Source of the DNA: CAZEVY01 sp964515555
GTDB taxonomy: Bacteria; Acidobacteriota; Terriglobia; Bryobacterales; Bryobacteraceae
Assembly: GCA_964515555.1 (NCBI GenBank)
Contig: CAZEVY010000001.1
Location: forward strand, 124,001-188,000
Direction: 5' to 3'
DNA: 64,000 nucleotides
The translations under genes were made by a program, and so were the position numbers. How positions within the stretch are numbered: the stretch's first letter is position 1; the number at the start of each line of letters is the position of its first letter. Positions 51,246-60,416 of this stretch are shown in pieces. The notes under the pieces were generated by a model, which worked only from the letters and a program-made list of their open reading frames with translations, did not search any database and was not told the origin of the DNA.

Positions 51246-51691
51246 GTGTCGTCTCGCGCGCTGGCATTTTTCTGGATCGGCGCGCTTTTCGCCGACGTGC
51301 GCGGATGCGCCTGCGACGCCTCGAAGCCCGAGACGCTCGCCGCCCGCGAATGCAGCCTGTGCAGTGAGGCCGAGAAGCACCCCCCCGCCGAGAGCGTCTT
51401 CTTTCTGAAGGACATCAATCCGCGCAAGCCGAACCGGTGGCTCGCGCTCCCGCGCGCCCACTACGAGGGCGGCCACGGTCCCGAGCTGATGACGCGCGCC
51501 GAGCGCACCGCCTTGTGGAAAGCGGCGATCGGCAAAGCGAAGGAGCTATGGGGAGACGAGTGGGGACTGGCGTACAACGGCGAGACCGTGCGCACGCAGT
51601 GTCATGGGCACATCCACATCGGAAGGCTCCTGAAGGGCGTCGAGTATGGGACGCCGCTGGTGGTCGCGCGGCCCGACGATATTCCCGCGCC
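51246..51691 (+). CDS. HIT-like protein, exported, 3' end lost in gap
   Basis: The first 148 residues before the assembly gap. A signal peptide (ALAFFWIGALFADVRGCAC) leads into ECSLCSEAEKHPP, a possible metal site of four Cys (CAC, CSLC), then FFLKDINPRKPNRWLALPRAH and, before the gap, QCHGHIHIGRLL. The HxHxG core is a histidine-triad-like nucleotide hydrolase signature. It may continue beyond base 51692, but the sequence to the right of the gap belongs to another family. Gap size is unknown, so the true 3' end is unresolved. Confidence 0.6.
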
Positions 51692-51791
51692 NNNNNNNNN
51701 NNNNNNNNNNNNNNNNNNNNNNNNNNNNNNNNNNNNNNNNNNNNNNNNNNNNNNNNNNNNNNNNNNNNNNNNNNNNNNNNNNNNNNNNNNN
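51692..51791. other. Assembly gap (100 N)
   Basis: Exactly 100 N, a conventional unknown-size gap. It separates the HIT-like gene from the dehydratase gene; missing genes cannot be excluded. Confidence 0.95.
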
Positions 51792-53129
51792 ATCGTGCGC
51801 TACGGCCAGGTGATGGGCCGCGCGCGCGTCGCGATTGCGCCGGGCAGTCATGTGCACACGCACAACGTCGCTTTCGAGGAGCTGACGTTCGACTACGAGT
51901 ATCCGGCCGGCGAGATTCCACTGCCGCAGGCGCCGGCGCGCGGTCCGGTGTTCCTCGGCTACCGGCGCGAGGACGGCCGTGTCGGGACGCGCAACTACAT
52001 CGCCGTGGTCGCGGCCAGCAACTGCGCGGCGCACACGGCCGAGCTGATCGCATCGAGCTTCGCCGGCGAGACGCTGCCGCCCAACGTCGACGGCGTGACC
52101 GCGTTTCCGCACGGCGAGGGCTGCGGGCACACGATCGGGCCGGACACCGAGCAACTGCGGCGGACGCTGGCCGGAGTGCTCGACCATCCCAACGTCGCCG
52201 GCGCGATCATCCTCGGACTGGGCTGCGAGGTCAACCAGATCGACCACTACCTGGGTCCGAACGCGCCGCGCACGGATCGGCTGGTGGGCATGACGCTGCA
52301 ATCGAGCGGCGGCACGCGGGCGACGGTGGACGCCGCGCGCGCCGAGATTCGCAAGATGATGGATCAGGCTTCGGCGGAGAAGCGCGTCGAAACACCGGCG
52401 TCGAAGATCGTTCTTGGACTGAACTGCGGCGGATCGGATTCGTTTTCGGGAATCACGGCGAACCCGGCGCTGGGCCACTGCTGCGACCGCCTGGCGAGCC
52501 TTGCGGCCACGTCGGTGCTGGCCGAGACCACCGAGATCTTCGGGGCGGAGCATCTGCTGGTGCGCCGCGCCCGGAATCGCGCCGTCGCCGAGCGGCTGCT
52601 GGGGTTCGTGCGCGGCTACAAGCAGTACCTGACGCGCTTCGGCGGGAGCTTCGACGACAACCCGTCGCCGGGGAACAAGGAAGGCGGGCTGACGAATATT
52701 CTGGAGAAGTCGCTGGGAGCGGTCGCCAAGGCGGGCACGTCGCCGCTGATGGACGTGGTGGATTACGCCGAGCGCATCGCCTCGCCGGGCTTCGTGTTTA
52801 TGAATACGCCGGGCTACGACCCGGTGTCGCTCACGGGACTGGCGGCGGGCGGCGTGAACCTGATCGCGTTCACGACGGGACGCGGCAGCGCCATCGGGTT
52901 CCCGACGATTCCGGTGATCAAGATCGCGACCAACAGTGTGACTTACCGGCGCATGCGCGACAACATGGACGTAAACGCAGGCCGGATCGCCGACGGCGAG
53001 TCGACGATCGAGGGGATCGGCGGCGAGATATTTGACCTGGTGCTGCGCGTGGCGAGCGGGGAGCGGACGTGCGCGGAGCGGCTGGGTCATAAGGAGTTCG
53101 TGCCGTGGCGCATTGGGCCGGTGCTGTAG
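51792..53129 (+). CDS. UxaA/altronate dehydratase-family protein, 5' end lost in gap
   Basis: 445 residues remain. GSHVHTHNV from the SAF domain, then the dehydratase domain with YRREDGRVGTRNY, GEGCGHTIGPDT, LGLGCEVNQ and LNCGGSDSFSGITANP (candidate Fe/metal-binding Cys residues). Altronate or galactarate dehydratases of this family remove water from sugar acids, in the galacturonate/glucuronate pathway. The glucuronoyl esterase at 44707 fits this: release then catabolism of uronic acids. The N-terminal SAF start lies in the gap. Ends 10 bp before the DsbA-like gene. Confidence 0.8.
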   Translation: MVRYGQVMGRARVAIAPGSHVHTHNVAFEELTFDYEYPAGEIPLPQAPARGPVFLGYRREDGRVGTRNYIAVVAASNCAAHTAELIASSFAGETLPPNVDGVTAFPHGEGCGHTIGPDTEQLRRTLAGVLDHPNVAGAIILGLGCEVNQIDHYLGPNAPRTDRLVGMTLQSSGGTRATVDAARAEIRKMMDQASAEKRVETPASKIVLGLNCGGSDSFSGITANPALGHCCDRLASLAATSVLAETTEIFGAEHLLVRRARNRAVAERLLGFVRGYKQYLTRFGGSFDDNPSPGNKEGGLTNILEKSLGAVAKAGTSPLMDVVDYAERIASPGFVFMNTPGYDPVSLTGLAAGGVNLIAFTTGRGSAIGFPTIPVIKIATNSVTYRRMRDNMDVNAGRIADGESTIEGIGGEIFDLVLRVASGERTCAERLGHKEFVPWRIGPVL

Positions 53130-53139
53130 AGGAGGAAGG

Positions 53140-54081
53140 ATGACCAACTGGATCGCGCTGGGAACGCTGGCGCTGGGCGTGGCGTCGGCGCAGACTAGCC
53201 CGCCGGCGGCGCCGGCTACGGCGAAGAAGTCGGCGCTCGACAAGAGGACGCTCGAGACCTACATCCGGCACCTGGAGCTGTGGCCCGACTACATCCAGGT
53301 GTCGATTGCCGACCCCAAGCCGGCGGCGCTCGACGGATTCTCGGAGTTCGCCGTGCGCGCCTCGGTCGGCGAACGCTTCCAGGACCTCAGCTACCTGGTC
53401 TCGAAGGACGGCGGCAAGGTCCTCAAGGCGAAGGTGTACGATGTCGCCGACAATCCGTTTCGCCCGGAGCTGAAGAAGCTGAAACCCGAGTTCTCGCCGA
53501 GCCTGGGCACGCCGGGCGCGACGGTGGTCATCGTGCTGTTCAGCGACTTCCAGTGCCAGTACTGCAAGGAAGAGGGCAAGATGCTGCGGCAGCAACTGGT
53601 CGCCGCGTATCCCAAGCAGGTCCGGCTCTACTTCAAGGACTATCCGCTGGTGCAGATCCACCCGTGGTCGAAGACGGCCTCGATGGCCGGCCGTTGCGTA
53701 TTCCGTCAGAATGCACTGGCATTCTGGGACTATCACGACTGGGTCTTCGAGAACCAGGCGTCCATCACGCCGGAGAATTTCAAGGCGAAGTTTCTGGAAC
53801 TCGCCAAGACCAAGGGATGGAACGCGGATGCGCTCGGCGCCTGCGTGGACGCGCGCGCCACCGAGGCCGAGGTCGACCGCTCCATCGCCGAAGGCCGCGA
53901 CCTGGGCGTTAACTCGACGCCGACCATGTTCATCAACGGCCGGCCGCTCGCGGCGGCGGTGCCCTGGGAGAATCTCAAGGCCATCATCGATTTCGAGCTG
54001 AAGTATCAGAGCACGCACAAGAACGCGGGCGAGGACTGCGGCTGCGAGGTCAAGCTCCCCAGCCTGACGGGGGCGAAATAG
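53140..54081 (+). CDS. Exported DsbA-like thioredoxin-domain protein
   Basis: 313 residues. Signal peptide, a small N-terminal domain (about 35-110), then a Thioredoxin_4/DsbA domain with CQYC in FSDFQCQYCKEEGK and NSTPTMFINGRPL for the cis-Pro loop, and a tail with DCGCEV. Longer than the paralogue at 1084 by the N-terminal extra domain. GGAGG lies 4 nt before ATG 53140. Followed 4 bp later by an M28 peptidase, repeating the peptidase-DsbA association seen at 1084-4366. Confidence 0.85.
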   Translation: MTNWIALGTLALGVASAQTSPPAAPATAKKSALDKRTLETYIRHLELWPDYIQVSIADPKPAALDGFSEFAVRASVGERFQDLSYLVSKDGGKVLKAKVYDVADNPFRPELKKLKPEFSPSLGTPGATVVIVLFSDFQCQYCKEEGKMLRQQLVAAYPKQVRLYFKDYPLVQIHPWSKTASMAGRCVFRQNALAFWDYHDWVFENQASITPENFKAKFLELAKTKGWNADALGACVDARATEAEVDRSIAEGRDLGVNSTPTMFINGRPLAAAVPWENLKAIIDFELKYQSTHKNAGEDCGCEVKLPSLTGAK

Positions 54082-54085
54082 ACTC

Positions 54086-55897
54086 ATGCGACGATTCATT
54101 CCCGGTGTATCCCTGTGCCTGGCGCTCGGCGCCGCCGACCTGCGGACGCCCTCGATCGACCCGGCGAAATATCTCGGCCACGTGAAGGTACTGGCGTCGG
54201 AAGAGATGCGCGGGCGCGGCACCGGCACGCCGGAACTGGAGAAAGCGGCGGCCTACATCGCACGGCAGTTTCGCGCCGCGGGCCTCCAACCGGTCGAGAA
54301 CCGGAATTACCTGCTGGAGTTTCCGGTGACGACGAGCGCGAAGCTCGGCCCGGCCAACACCTTCTCCTTCACCCTCGGCGGCGAGACGCGCGCCTTGAAG
54401 GCGGGCGCCGACTACACCCCGCTCAACTTCTCGGCGAGCGGCGGATTCCGCGGCGGAGTGGTCTTCGCCGGCTACGGTATCACGGCGCGCGAGTACAACT
54501 ACGACGACTACGCCGGCATCGACGCGAAAGACAAGTGGGTGGTCGTGCTTCGCCACGAGCCGCAGGAGTTCGACGACAAGAGCGTCTTCGCCGGGCGCGT
54601 CTACACGGACCACGCCCAGATCCACAGCAAGGCCACCAACGCCAAGAACCACGGGGCGCGGGGGGTGATCCTGGTGAGCGACACGGCCAACCACCCCTCG
54701 GAGGCCAACGACCTCGACAAGTTCGAGCGCAACCTCGGCCCCAACAACGCCGGCATCCCGATCGTCCACCTGCGGGCGCCGATCGCCGACGAGTGGCTGG
54801 CGCTCGGCCACCAGCGCGTGAAGAACGCCGGCGAGGAGATCGACAAGGACCTCCAGCCGCGCAGCTTCGCGCTGCCCGAGAAGCTCGCCGTGGACGCGCA
54901 CGTCGACGTGCTGCGCGAGCGCAAGCAGGTGCACAACGTCGCCGGATACCTGCGCGGCGAGACCGACGAGTACGTCGTCATCGGCGCGCACTACGATCAC
55001 CTGGGCCTCGGCGAGCAGTACACGCTGGCCCCGTCGCAGGCGGGGACGCCGCACCTGGGCGCCGACGACAACGCCTCGGGCACCGCGGGGCTGATCGAGC
55101 TGGCGCGCTGGTTCGGGTCGCGTCCGCGGATGAAGCGCGGCGTGCTGTTCCTGGCGTTTTCGGCCGAGGAGCTCGGGCTGCTTGGATCGGGCGACTACGT
55201 CGCGAATCCGAAGCTGCCGCTCGACAAGGCGGTCGCGATGATCAACATGGATATGATCGGACGCGCCAAGGAGGGACGCGTGTACGTCGGCGGCCTGGGC
55301 ACGGGGACGTCGTTCAAGCCGATGATCGAAAGACTCGCGCCGCGGCATCCGCTGAAGTTCGAGTTCTCCGACCAGACCGGCTACGGCTCGAGCGACCACC
55401 AGTCATTCACCATCAAACAGGTTCCGGTGCTGTTCTTCTTCTCGGGCCTGCATGCCGACTATCACAAACCGTCGGACACCTGGGAGAAGATCGAGTCCAC
55501 GACCGCCGCGAAGCTGGTGGAGTTCATCGGCGAGGTGGCGGGCGAGCTGGCGACCGCGCCCGACCGGCCGCAATTCGTGCGTGTGGCCGCGCCGCCGGCG
55601 CCGCGCGGGGTGGCGGGCGCGGGGTCGGGTTACGGCGCGTATTTCGGGAGCATCCCGGACTTCGCGGAGGTGCCGAACGGGGTGCGGTTCGCCGACGTGC
55701 GCGAGGGGTCGCCGTCGGCCAAGGCGGGGCTGAAGGCGGGCGACATCCTGACGGAGTTCGCCGGCAAGCCCATCCAGAACCTCTACGATTTCACCTACGC
55801 GCTGCGGAATCACAAGCCGGGCGAGGAGGTAGTGGTGAAGGTGATGCGCGCGGGCGCGCCGCTGGAGGTGAAAGTGCTGCTGGAGCAGCGGAAGTAG
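54086..55897 (+). CDS. Exported M28 aminopeptidase with PA and PDZ domains
   Basis: 603 residues. Signal peptide; PA domain inserted at about 130-260; peptidase core with HYDHLG, GADDNASGTAG, FSAEELGLLGS, MINMDMIGR and HADYHKPSDTWEK (all five zinc-ligand motifs present); and a C-terminal PDZ domain (about 510-600; GVRFADVREGSPSAKAGLKAGDI). Likely a periplasmic or secreted aminopeptidase. Distinct from the 2438-4366 enzyme, whose ligand motif is altered and whose C-terminus is not PDZ. Confidence 0.9.
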   Translation: MRRFIPGVSLCLALGAADLRTPSIDPAKYLGHVKVLASEEMRGRGTGTPELEKAAAYIARQFRAAGLQPVENRNYLLEFPVTTSAKLGPANTFSFTLGGETRALKAGADYTPLNFSASGGFRGGVVFAGYGITAREYNYDDYAGIDAKDKWVVVLRHEPQEFDDKSVFAGRVYTDHAQIHSKATNAKNHGARGVILVSDTANHPSEANDLDKFERNLGPNNAGIPIVHLRAPIADEWLALGHQRVKNAGEEIDKDLQPRSFALPEKLAVDAHVDVLRERKQVHNVAGYLRGETDEYVVIGAHYDHLGLGEQYTLAPSQAGTPHLGADDNASGTAGLIELARWFGSRPRMKRGVLFLAFSAEELGLLGSGDYVANPKLPLDKAVAMINMDMIGRAKEGRVYVGGLGTGTSFKPMIERLAPRHPLKFEFSDQTGYGSSDHQSFTIKQVPVLFFFSGLHADYHKPSDTWEKIESTTAAKLVEFIGEVAGELATAPDRPQFVRVAAPPAPRGVAGAGSGYGAYFGSIPDFAEVPNGVRFADVREGSPSAKAGLKAGDILTEFAGKPIQNLYDFTYALRNHKPGEEVVVKVMRAGAPLEVKVLLEQRK

Positions 55898-55935
55898 GTA
55901 ATGTTTTGCGCCGCCCCGCCGATGAGTAGGGAAGC

Positions 55936-56550
55936 ATGGTGATCACCGAAGGCAGAACCCGTGTGTTCAAGCTGCCGCCTCTGATTCTGCACCCGTTCTC
56001 GGACTCCTCCGGGCCGGGCAAGCTGGTGGAGAGCTCGCGCGCCAGCCTGATGCTCCAGGGCGTGCTGCCGCCGGGGGAGCTTTCGAAGTCCGATCTCGAG
56101 GCGCAGCTGCGCAACGGGCGCTTCCACGAGATCCGGATGCTCTATTACGTGGGGCGCGACGTGATGCGCTGGATCGAGCAGTGCGTCGAGTTCGCCGCCG
56201 CCGAAGATTCGCTGCGGGGCGTCGAGATCGGACCGCAGAGCTTCGCGGTGCTGCTGGTGGAGCATCCGCCGGTGCTGGTGGTGGAGAAGCTCCGGCAGTG
56301 GGGCGTGGTGGACTACAAGTCGATCTTCGCGCGCGCGATCGCGCTGAATTGCGTGTTCGCCGAGGCGCCGCAGTTGGATTCGCTGGCGACGGAGTTCGTG
56401 GTGGGGTACTACCGGTATGCCGACCAGATTTTTCTCGGCTGGCGGCGGTCGACGACGTTCGCGGAATTGGAGTCGGCGAATTTCGATTTCGATTTGTTTG
56501 CTTCGGGTGAGTATACGCGGATGCTCGAGCGGCAGTGGGAAGAGCGGTAG
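55936..56550 (+). CDS. Hypothetical protein
   Basis: 204 residues, no signal peptide or membrane segment. Features are RVFKLPPLILHPFSD at the start, two helical stretches (VMRWIEQCVEFAAAED, VDYKSIFARAIALN) and a Phe-rich end (ANFDFDLFASGEYTRML). I do not recognise it. AGGGA precedes ATG 55936. It is the last gene before an 800-bp gene-poor stretch. Confidence 0.6.
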   Translation: MVITEGRTRVFKLPPLILHPFSDSSGPGKLVESSRASLMLQGVLPPGELSKSDLEAQLRNGRFHEIRMLYYVGRDVMRWIEQCVEFAAAEDSLRGVEIGPQSFAVLLVEHPPVLVVEKLRQWGVVDYKSIFARAIALNCVFAEAPQLDSLATEFVVGYYRYADQIFLGWRRSTTFAELESANFDFDLFASGEYTRMLERQWEER

Positions 56551-56568
56551 AGACACTACGGCCACGGA

Positions 56569-56607
56569 GCTTTCAGCGATCGGCTATCAGCGGTCAGCTT
56601 TCAGCCG
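56569..56607. repeat. CAGCGGTCAGCTTTCAGC-type low-complexity repeat
   Basis: Degenerate units of the pattern CNTTCAGCGATCGGCTATCAG. Host spacer repeat of the same kind as the GGTGTCAGGTG tracts. Confidence 0.5.
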
Positions 56608-57148
56608 TCCGCGCCGGGCGTCCGGATATCCAAACGCCCGGCGGGGTGTTCGAGGATGATGGCGGCCTTCAGTATGCCGGGCCCGAGAGAGGGGACCTCG
56701 AAGCCGCGCCGCGCCAATCGCGATCGGCGCATTGCGTGCGTTCGTTGAGATCCTGAACCGAAGGGACCCGACGAGCCATTCTCAGTTTGAACTGCAACTG
56801 GTACTGACCATACAAACCTCAGCACGGGAATCGATTCCCTCTTGTCCCGCCCCTCTCCTTATGTTTTCGGGGCGGCAAGCCTTCCTCGCCAGGAAGCGGC
56901 CGCCGGAGCGGCGCGCCTCGCGGAACTCGCCGGTTTCGTGTCCCGGGTCCATGTTCCGCCTCGGAAGGCGCAGATGACACCAAATTGACGACGTGCGATC
57001 CGGATCGCGTCGACGCGGCCGGCGACGTGCCCGGCCGTTGCTGAGACCAGTGTAGTGGCGAGGTGAATTGGGCCGCGGGGTTGGGGTCGTGGAAAGTGTT
57101 GATAACGCGGGGCGGGGGTGGTGTCGGATGGTTGGTGATCGGCGGGGA

Positions 57149-57307
57149 TCAATTGAGAGCTTCCCGGACGCACAGGAACCCGAAGCCGCAGTTCAGGTCC
57201 TCAGGCGGGGACCCGTCGCGCCTGGATACGCGGACGTCCCGAGGTAGCTGGACTTTGAACCGCGGCGCAACGCACGTGACTTGCCGGTCGCCGGTCCAGA
57301 AGGATCA
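57149..57307 (-). pseudogene. Possible C-terminal remnant of a formylglycine-enzyme (SUMF1)-like protein
   Basis: One minus-strand frame reads about 52 codons ending RVSRRDGSPPEDLNCGFGFLCVREALN-like sequence with a TGA, resembling the GFRCVRE end of the FGE-sulfatase family. The frame has a stop just upstream and no catalytic region remains. Weak evidence; a chance match is possible. Confidence 0.35.
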
Positions 57308-57320
57308 TTTTCGTCCTTCT
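57298..57320. terminator. Hairpin AGAAGGA / TCCTTCT between fragments
   Basis: 7-bp perfect stem with a 9-nt loop, just past the 3' end of the MFS gene on its strand. There is no U tract, so termination is uncertain. Confidence 0.3.
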
Positions 57321-57354
57321 CCGGGTACGGAGCGTACCAGTGTAGCAACGGCGC

Positions 57355-58646
57355 TCAAGTGTCGTGACGAGCCACTGCGTCCCGCTTCCACAACGGCATC
57401 CCGACGAACGCCCACAGTAAGGCCGACGGCACGGCGAGCAGTCCGGTCGCCAGCGCCACGGCGCGGACGGACACGCCCTGGTCGATCGCGACGCCGGCGG
57501 AGAAAGTCACCAGCGCCATGGTCACGGTGAGAAACGAAAAATCCGCCGAGAACACGCGGCCGCGAAAACGATCGTCGGTCTGGTAGTGCAGCAGCGTCGT
57601 CGAGAAGACCCAGATGCAGGAGCCGCCGCCGTGGGCGATCACCAGGGTCAGGCACGCAAGCCAGATCGACGGCGCGGCACTCAGCAGCAGATACCCGACC
57701 GCCACGGCGACGAAGCCGAACAGTATCCCGCGCCGCATCCGCCCGGCGTCGCTCCCGGCGATATAGCCGCCGATCAGCGGGCCGACCAGCGCGCCCACGC
57801 CGCGCGAGCCGAGCAGCACGCTCATGCCGAGCATCCCGGCGCGCGCCGGGTCGAGGTGCTCGCCGCGCACCGGAAAGACGCGCTCGCCGAGAATCGGCAG
57901 AATCACCCAGTTGGCCCCCATGAAGCCGAGTCCCGCCTTGCACAGCAGCGTGGCGAAGATGCGGCGGTCGGCGGCGACGTAGCGGAGTCCCTCGATCACG
58001 GGCGAAAAGTCGAACAAATGCGCCGCCCGCAGCGGCGCGGCGGTCTCCAGGTGCGGCTCGCGGAAGCGCGTGCGCGTCAGCAGAATCGCCGAGACGACAA
58101 ACGACGCGGCGTTGACCGCGAACACCGTGGTGCGTCCGAAGGCGGCCGCGAACAGGCCGCCGAGAAAAAAGCCTACGGCGAAGTTGAGCGACCACGTGGT
58201 CGACGAAAGCGCGTTGGCGACGGCGGTCTCGTGCTGGCCCGACGTGAGGTTGGGAATCGTGGCGGTGCGGGCCGGCTCGAACAGTCCCCACATCAGCGTC
58301 TCGCTGAGCAGCAGCAGGTAGATCATCCAGAGCCACTGCTGCCACTGCGCCACCAGCATCAGCGCGACGATGACGGCGCGCGCCAGGTCGGCGAAGATCA
58401 TCACGCGCCGGCGGCTGAGGCGATCGTTGAGGACTCCGGCNNNNNNNNNNGAAGCACCTGGAGCACGACGGCGAGCGCCACCGGCGTGGCCTTGCCGGTG
58501 GCCTCCAGCAGCAGGCTGTAGATGGCGACCGCGTAGAACCAGTCGCCGACCTCGCTGATCATCTGCGCGCCCCAGAACAGCCGGAAGTTGCGGTTCTTCC
58601 GGATCAGGCGCGCATAGGCGGCGAGCGATACGGCGCGCCCCGTCAT
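57355..58646 (-). CDS. MFS transporter, interrupted by a 10-N gap
   Basis: About 420 residues. N-terminal part MTGRAVSLAAYARLIRKNRNFRLFWGAQMISEVGDWFYAVAIY is typical of the MFS_3 drug/enterobactin-like exporters; the rest has the motif-A-like LNDRLSRRRVMIFADL and some ten further membrane segments. The 10 N at 58441-58450 sit in the loop after helix 2; the reading frame changes across it, so the true gap is not 10 bp. ATG 58646 overlaps the trpS stop (ATGA), implying co-transcription. Substrate unknown. Confidence 0.8.
58441..58450. other. Assembly gap (10 N)
   Basis: Lies inside the MFS gene; the frames on both sides are incompatible with a 10-bp length. Confidence 0.9.
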
Positions 58647-59641
58647 GGGCGCGCGTCGGACGTGTAGAGACCCATGCGCCGCTTGACCAGCTCGACCGTC
58701 GCGCCGGCGAGGGGCGAGACGCGCTCGGCGCCCTGGCGCAGGATGCCGTCGATGTAACCGGGATCGGCCGTGTACTCGGCGTAGCGCTTCTGAAGCGGCT
58801 CGAGACCGGCGACCACCTGGTCGGCGACCTGCTTCTTGAGATCGCCGTAGCGAATGCCGTCGAAGTGCGCGCGCATGCGGTCGGCGGGCCATTCGGCGAA
58901 GGCCTGGAAGATGGTCAGCAGGTTGGCGACGCCGTCGCCGAGGCGATCGAAGTCGACCGCGGGGGCGGAATCCGTGGTCGCGCGCATGATCTTCTTGCGG
59001 ATGACCGAGGGCGGATCGAGCAGCGCGACGGCGTGCCCCGAGCCCGGCGCCGACTTGCTCATTTTCTTATCGGGCTCGTCGAGTCCCATGATGCGCGCGC
59101 CGACGGAAGGGAGGCTGGTCTGCGGCACGACGAAGGTGTCGCCGTAGAGGGAATTGAAGCGCTGCGCGATGTCGCGCGCGAGTTCGAGGTGCTGCGACTG
59201 GTCGTCGCCGACGGGCACGATGGACGCCTGATAGATGAGGATGTCGGCGGCCATGAGCACCGGGTATTGCAGGAGTCCGTCCCCGACGGTTTCCTGCGCT
59301 TCGGCCTTGGCCTTGTACTGCGTCATGCGCAGCAGCCAGCCGACCGGAGTGACGCAGGTCAGCAGCCAGGCGAGCTCGGCGTGGCCGTGCACCATCGACT
59401 GGACGGCGATGGCGGAATGTTTCGGGTCGATGCCGGCGGCCAGGAACAGGCCGGCGAGCTCGACGATCTTGGCGCGCAGCGCGGCCGGGTCCTGGTAGAC
59501 GGTGATGGCATGCAGGTCGACGATGCAGAAGATGCTCTCGTAGTCGTGCTGCAGGCGCACCCAGTTTTTCACGGCGCCGAGGTAGTTTCCGATGTGGAGG
59601 GCGCCAGACGGCTGGACGCCGGAGAGGATGCGAGGTTTCAT
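58643..59641 (-). CDS. trpS: Tryptophanyl-tRNA synthetase
   Basis: 332 residues. Class I motifs HIGN (at HIGNYLGAVKNW, about 16-19) and KMSKS (at EPDKKMSKSAPG, about 195-199), with GDDQSQHLELARDIA in between. Charges tRNA-Trp. ATG 59641. Normal family length. The MFS gene is coupled downstream by a 4-bp overlap. Divergent from the bactofilin gene. Confidence 0.95.
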   Translation of the reverse strand: MKPRILSGVQPSGALHIGNYLGAVKNWVRLQHDYESIFCIVDLHAITVYQDPAALRAKIVELAGLFLAAGIDPKHSAIAVQSMVHGHAELAWLLTCVTPVGWLLRMTQYKAKAEAQETVGDGLLQYPVLMAADILIYQASIVPVGDDQSQHLELARDIAQRFNSLYGDTFVVPQTSLPSVGARIMGLDEPDKKMSKSAPGSGHAVALLDPPSVIRKKIMRATTDSAPAVDFDRLGDGVANLLTIFQAFAEWPADRMRAHFDGIRYGDLKKQVADQVVAGLEPLQKRYAEYTADPGYIDGILRQGAERVSPLAGATVELVKRRMGLYTSDARP

Positions 59642-59669
59642 TCGGCGGACACAATCTCCCGAAGCAGGA

Positions 59670-59698
59670 TTGCCTTTTTTCTCAAGCCCTTATACCAT
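59670..59698 (+). promoter_or_regulatory. Possible promoter for bactofilin
   Basis: TTGCCT (59670-59675), 17 bp, TACCAT (59693-59698). Only a moderate match. Confidence 0.3.
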
Positions 59699-59747
59699 AT
59701 GGGTTACGGTAACACTTCCGTTAGCGCCACGAGGAGGTCGTTCGACC

Positions 59748-60305
59748 ATGTGGAATCGACGCAAAGAAGAGGACTACTCGCCGCGACCGGCCTCGCAGCC
59801 GCCCTCCTCGGTGGAGCTGGCGCGCGAAGGAATTCCGATGTCGACGCTGCCGCAGCGCGGGTCGGATTTCGACAGCACGCGCGTGGCGGCCATCGGCAAG
59901 TCGGTCATCGTCAAGGGACAGATCTTCGGACGCGAGGATTTGTATATCGACGGCGAGGTCGACGGCGCCGTCGAGATGCCGGAGCATCGGCTGACGATCG
60001 GACCGAACGGCAAGGTTCAGGCCGGCATCAAGGCGCGCGAGGTGGTCGTGCTCGGCACGGTTCACGGCAACGTGGAGACCGGCGACAAGATCGAGATCCG
60101 CAAGGACGCCAAGCTGGTGGGCGATATCAAGACGATGCGCATCGTGATCGAAGACGGTGCGTATTTCAAGGGCAGCATCGACATCATCCGACCGGAAGCG
60201 GTGAAGCCGGCGCCGGTCGCGAGACCGCAACCGGTGGCCGCGCCCGCGCCGCCGCCGACCCAGGCGACGCTGGCGGCTTCGGCGGCCGGTGAGCAGCGGA
60301 AGTGA
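59748..60305 (+). CDS. Bactofilin
   Basis: 185 residues. N-terminal flexible region, then a central beta-helix domain, about 40-140, recognisable by repeated turns (IVKGQIFGREDLYIDGEVDGAV, VVLGTVHGNVETGDKIEIRKDAKLVGDIKT in pattern), then a Pro/Ala-rich tail. Bactofilins polymerise into cytoskeletal filaments. GAGGAGG lies 10 nt before ATG 59748. The gene at 60417 follows. Confidence 0.9.
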   Translation: MWNRRKEEDYSPRPASQPPSSVELAREGIPMSTLPQRGSDFDSTRVAAIGKSVIVKGQIFGREDLYIDGEVDGAVEMPEHRLTIGPNGKVQAGIKAREVVVLGTVHGNVETGDKIEIRKDAKLVGDIKTMRIVIEDGAYFKGSIDIIRPEAVKPAPVARPQPVAAPAPPPTQATLAASAAGEQRK

Positions 60306-60327
60306 CTTCCGGTCGAACGCCGTTCGT

Positions 60328-60368
60328 TTACGCACGCGGCTGAGCGAGGGACTGAGCCGCGAACGTAA
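60328..60368. repeat. Palindromic element in bactofilin 3' region
   Basis: TTACGCACGCGGCT (60328-60341) and AGCCGCGAACGTAA (60355-60368) are inverted arms (12 of 14 pairs) with a 13-nt loop. Resembles the reverse of the REP-like elements. Confidence 0.5.
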
Positions 60369-60416
60369 GAGAGCGGATGCTCCGCCCATGGCGGCGCTCC
60401 GAGGAACGGAGAAGCT

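Larger units (their letters stand above)
56551..57354. other. Gene-poor stretch with repeats and decayed fragments
   Basis: No gene with a convincing start and family is visible in about 800 bp. It holds a CAGC-type repeat (56569-56607), scattered GC-rich DNA, a possible minus-strand FGE fragment (57149-57307) and a hairpin (57298-57320). Nothing resembling RNase P, tmRNA, SRP RNA or a tRNA was recognised. Confidence 0.5.

Noticed and set aside
56859..57173. Minus-strand frame containing RGGTWTRD as an FGE-family gene
   Set aside because: Order relative to the GFLCVRE fragment is reversed and no catalytic Cys region is present; likely chance.
58191..58205. GACCACGTGGTC palindrome as a second parS site
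   Set aside because: The CACGTG core is present but flanks do not match the TGTT...AACA arms.
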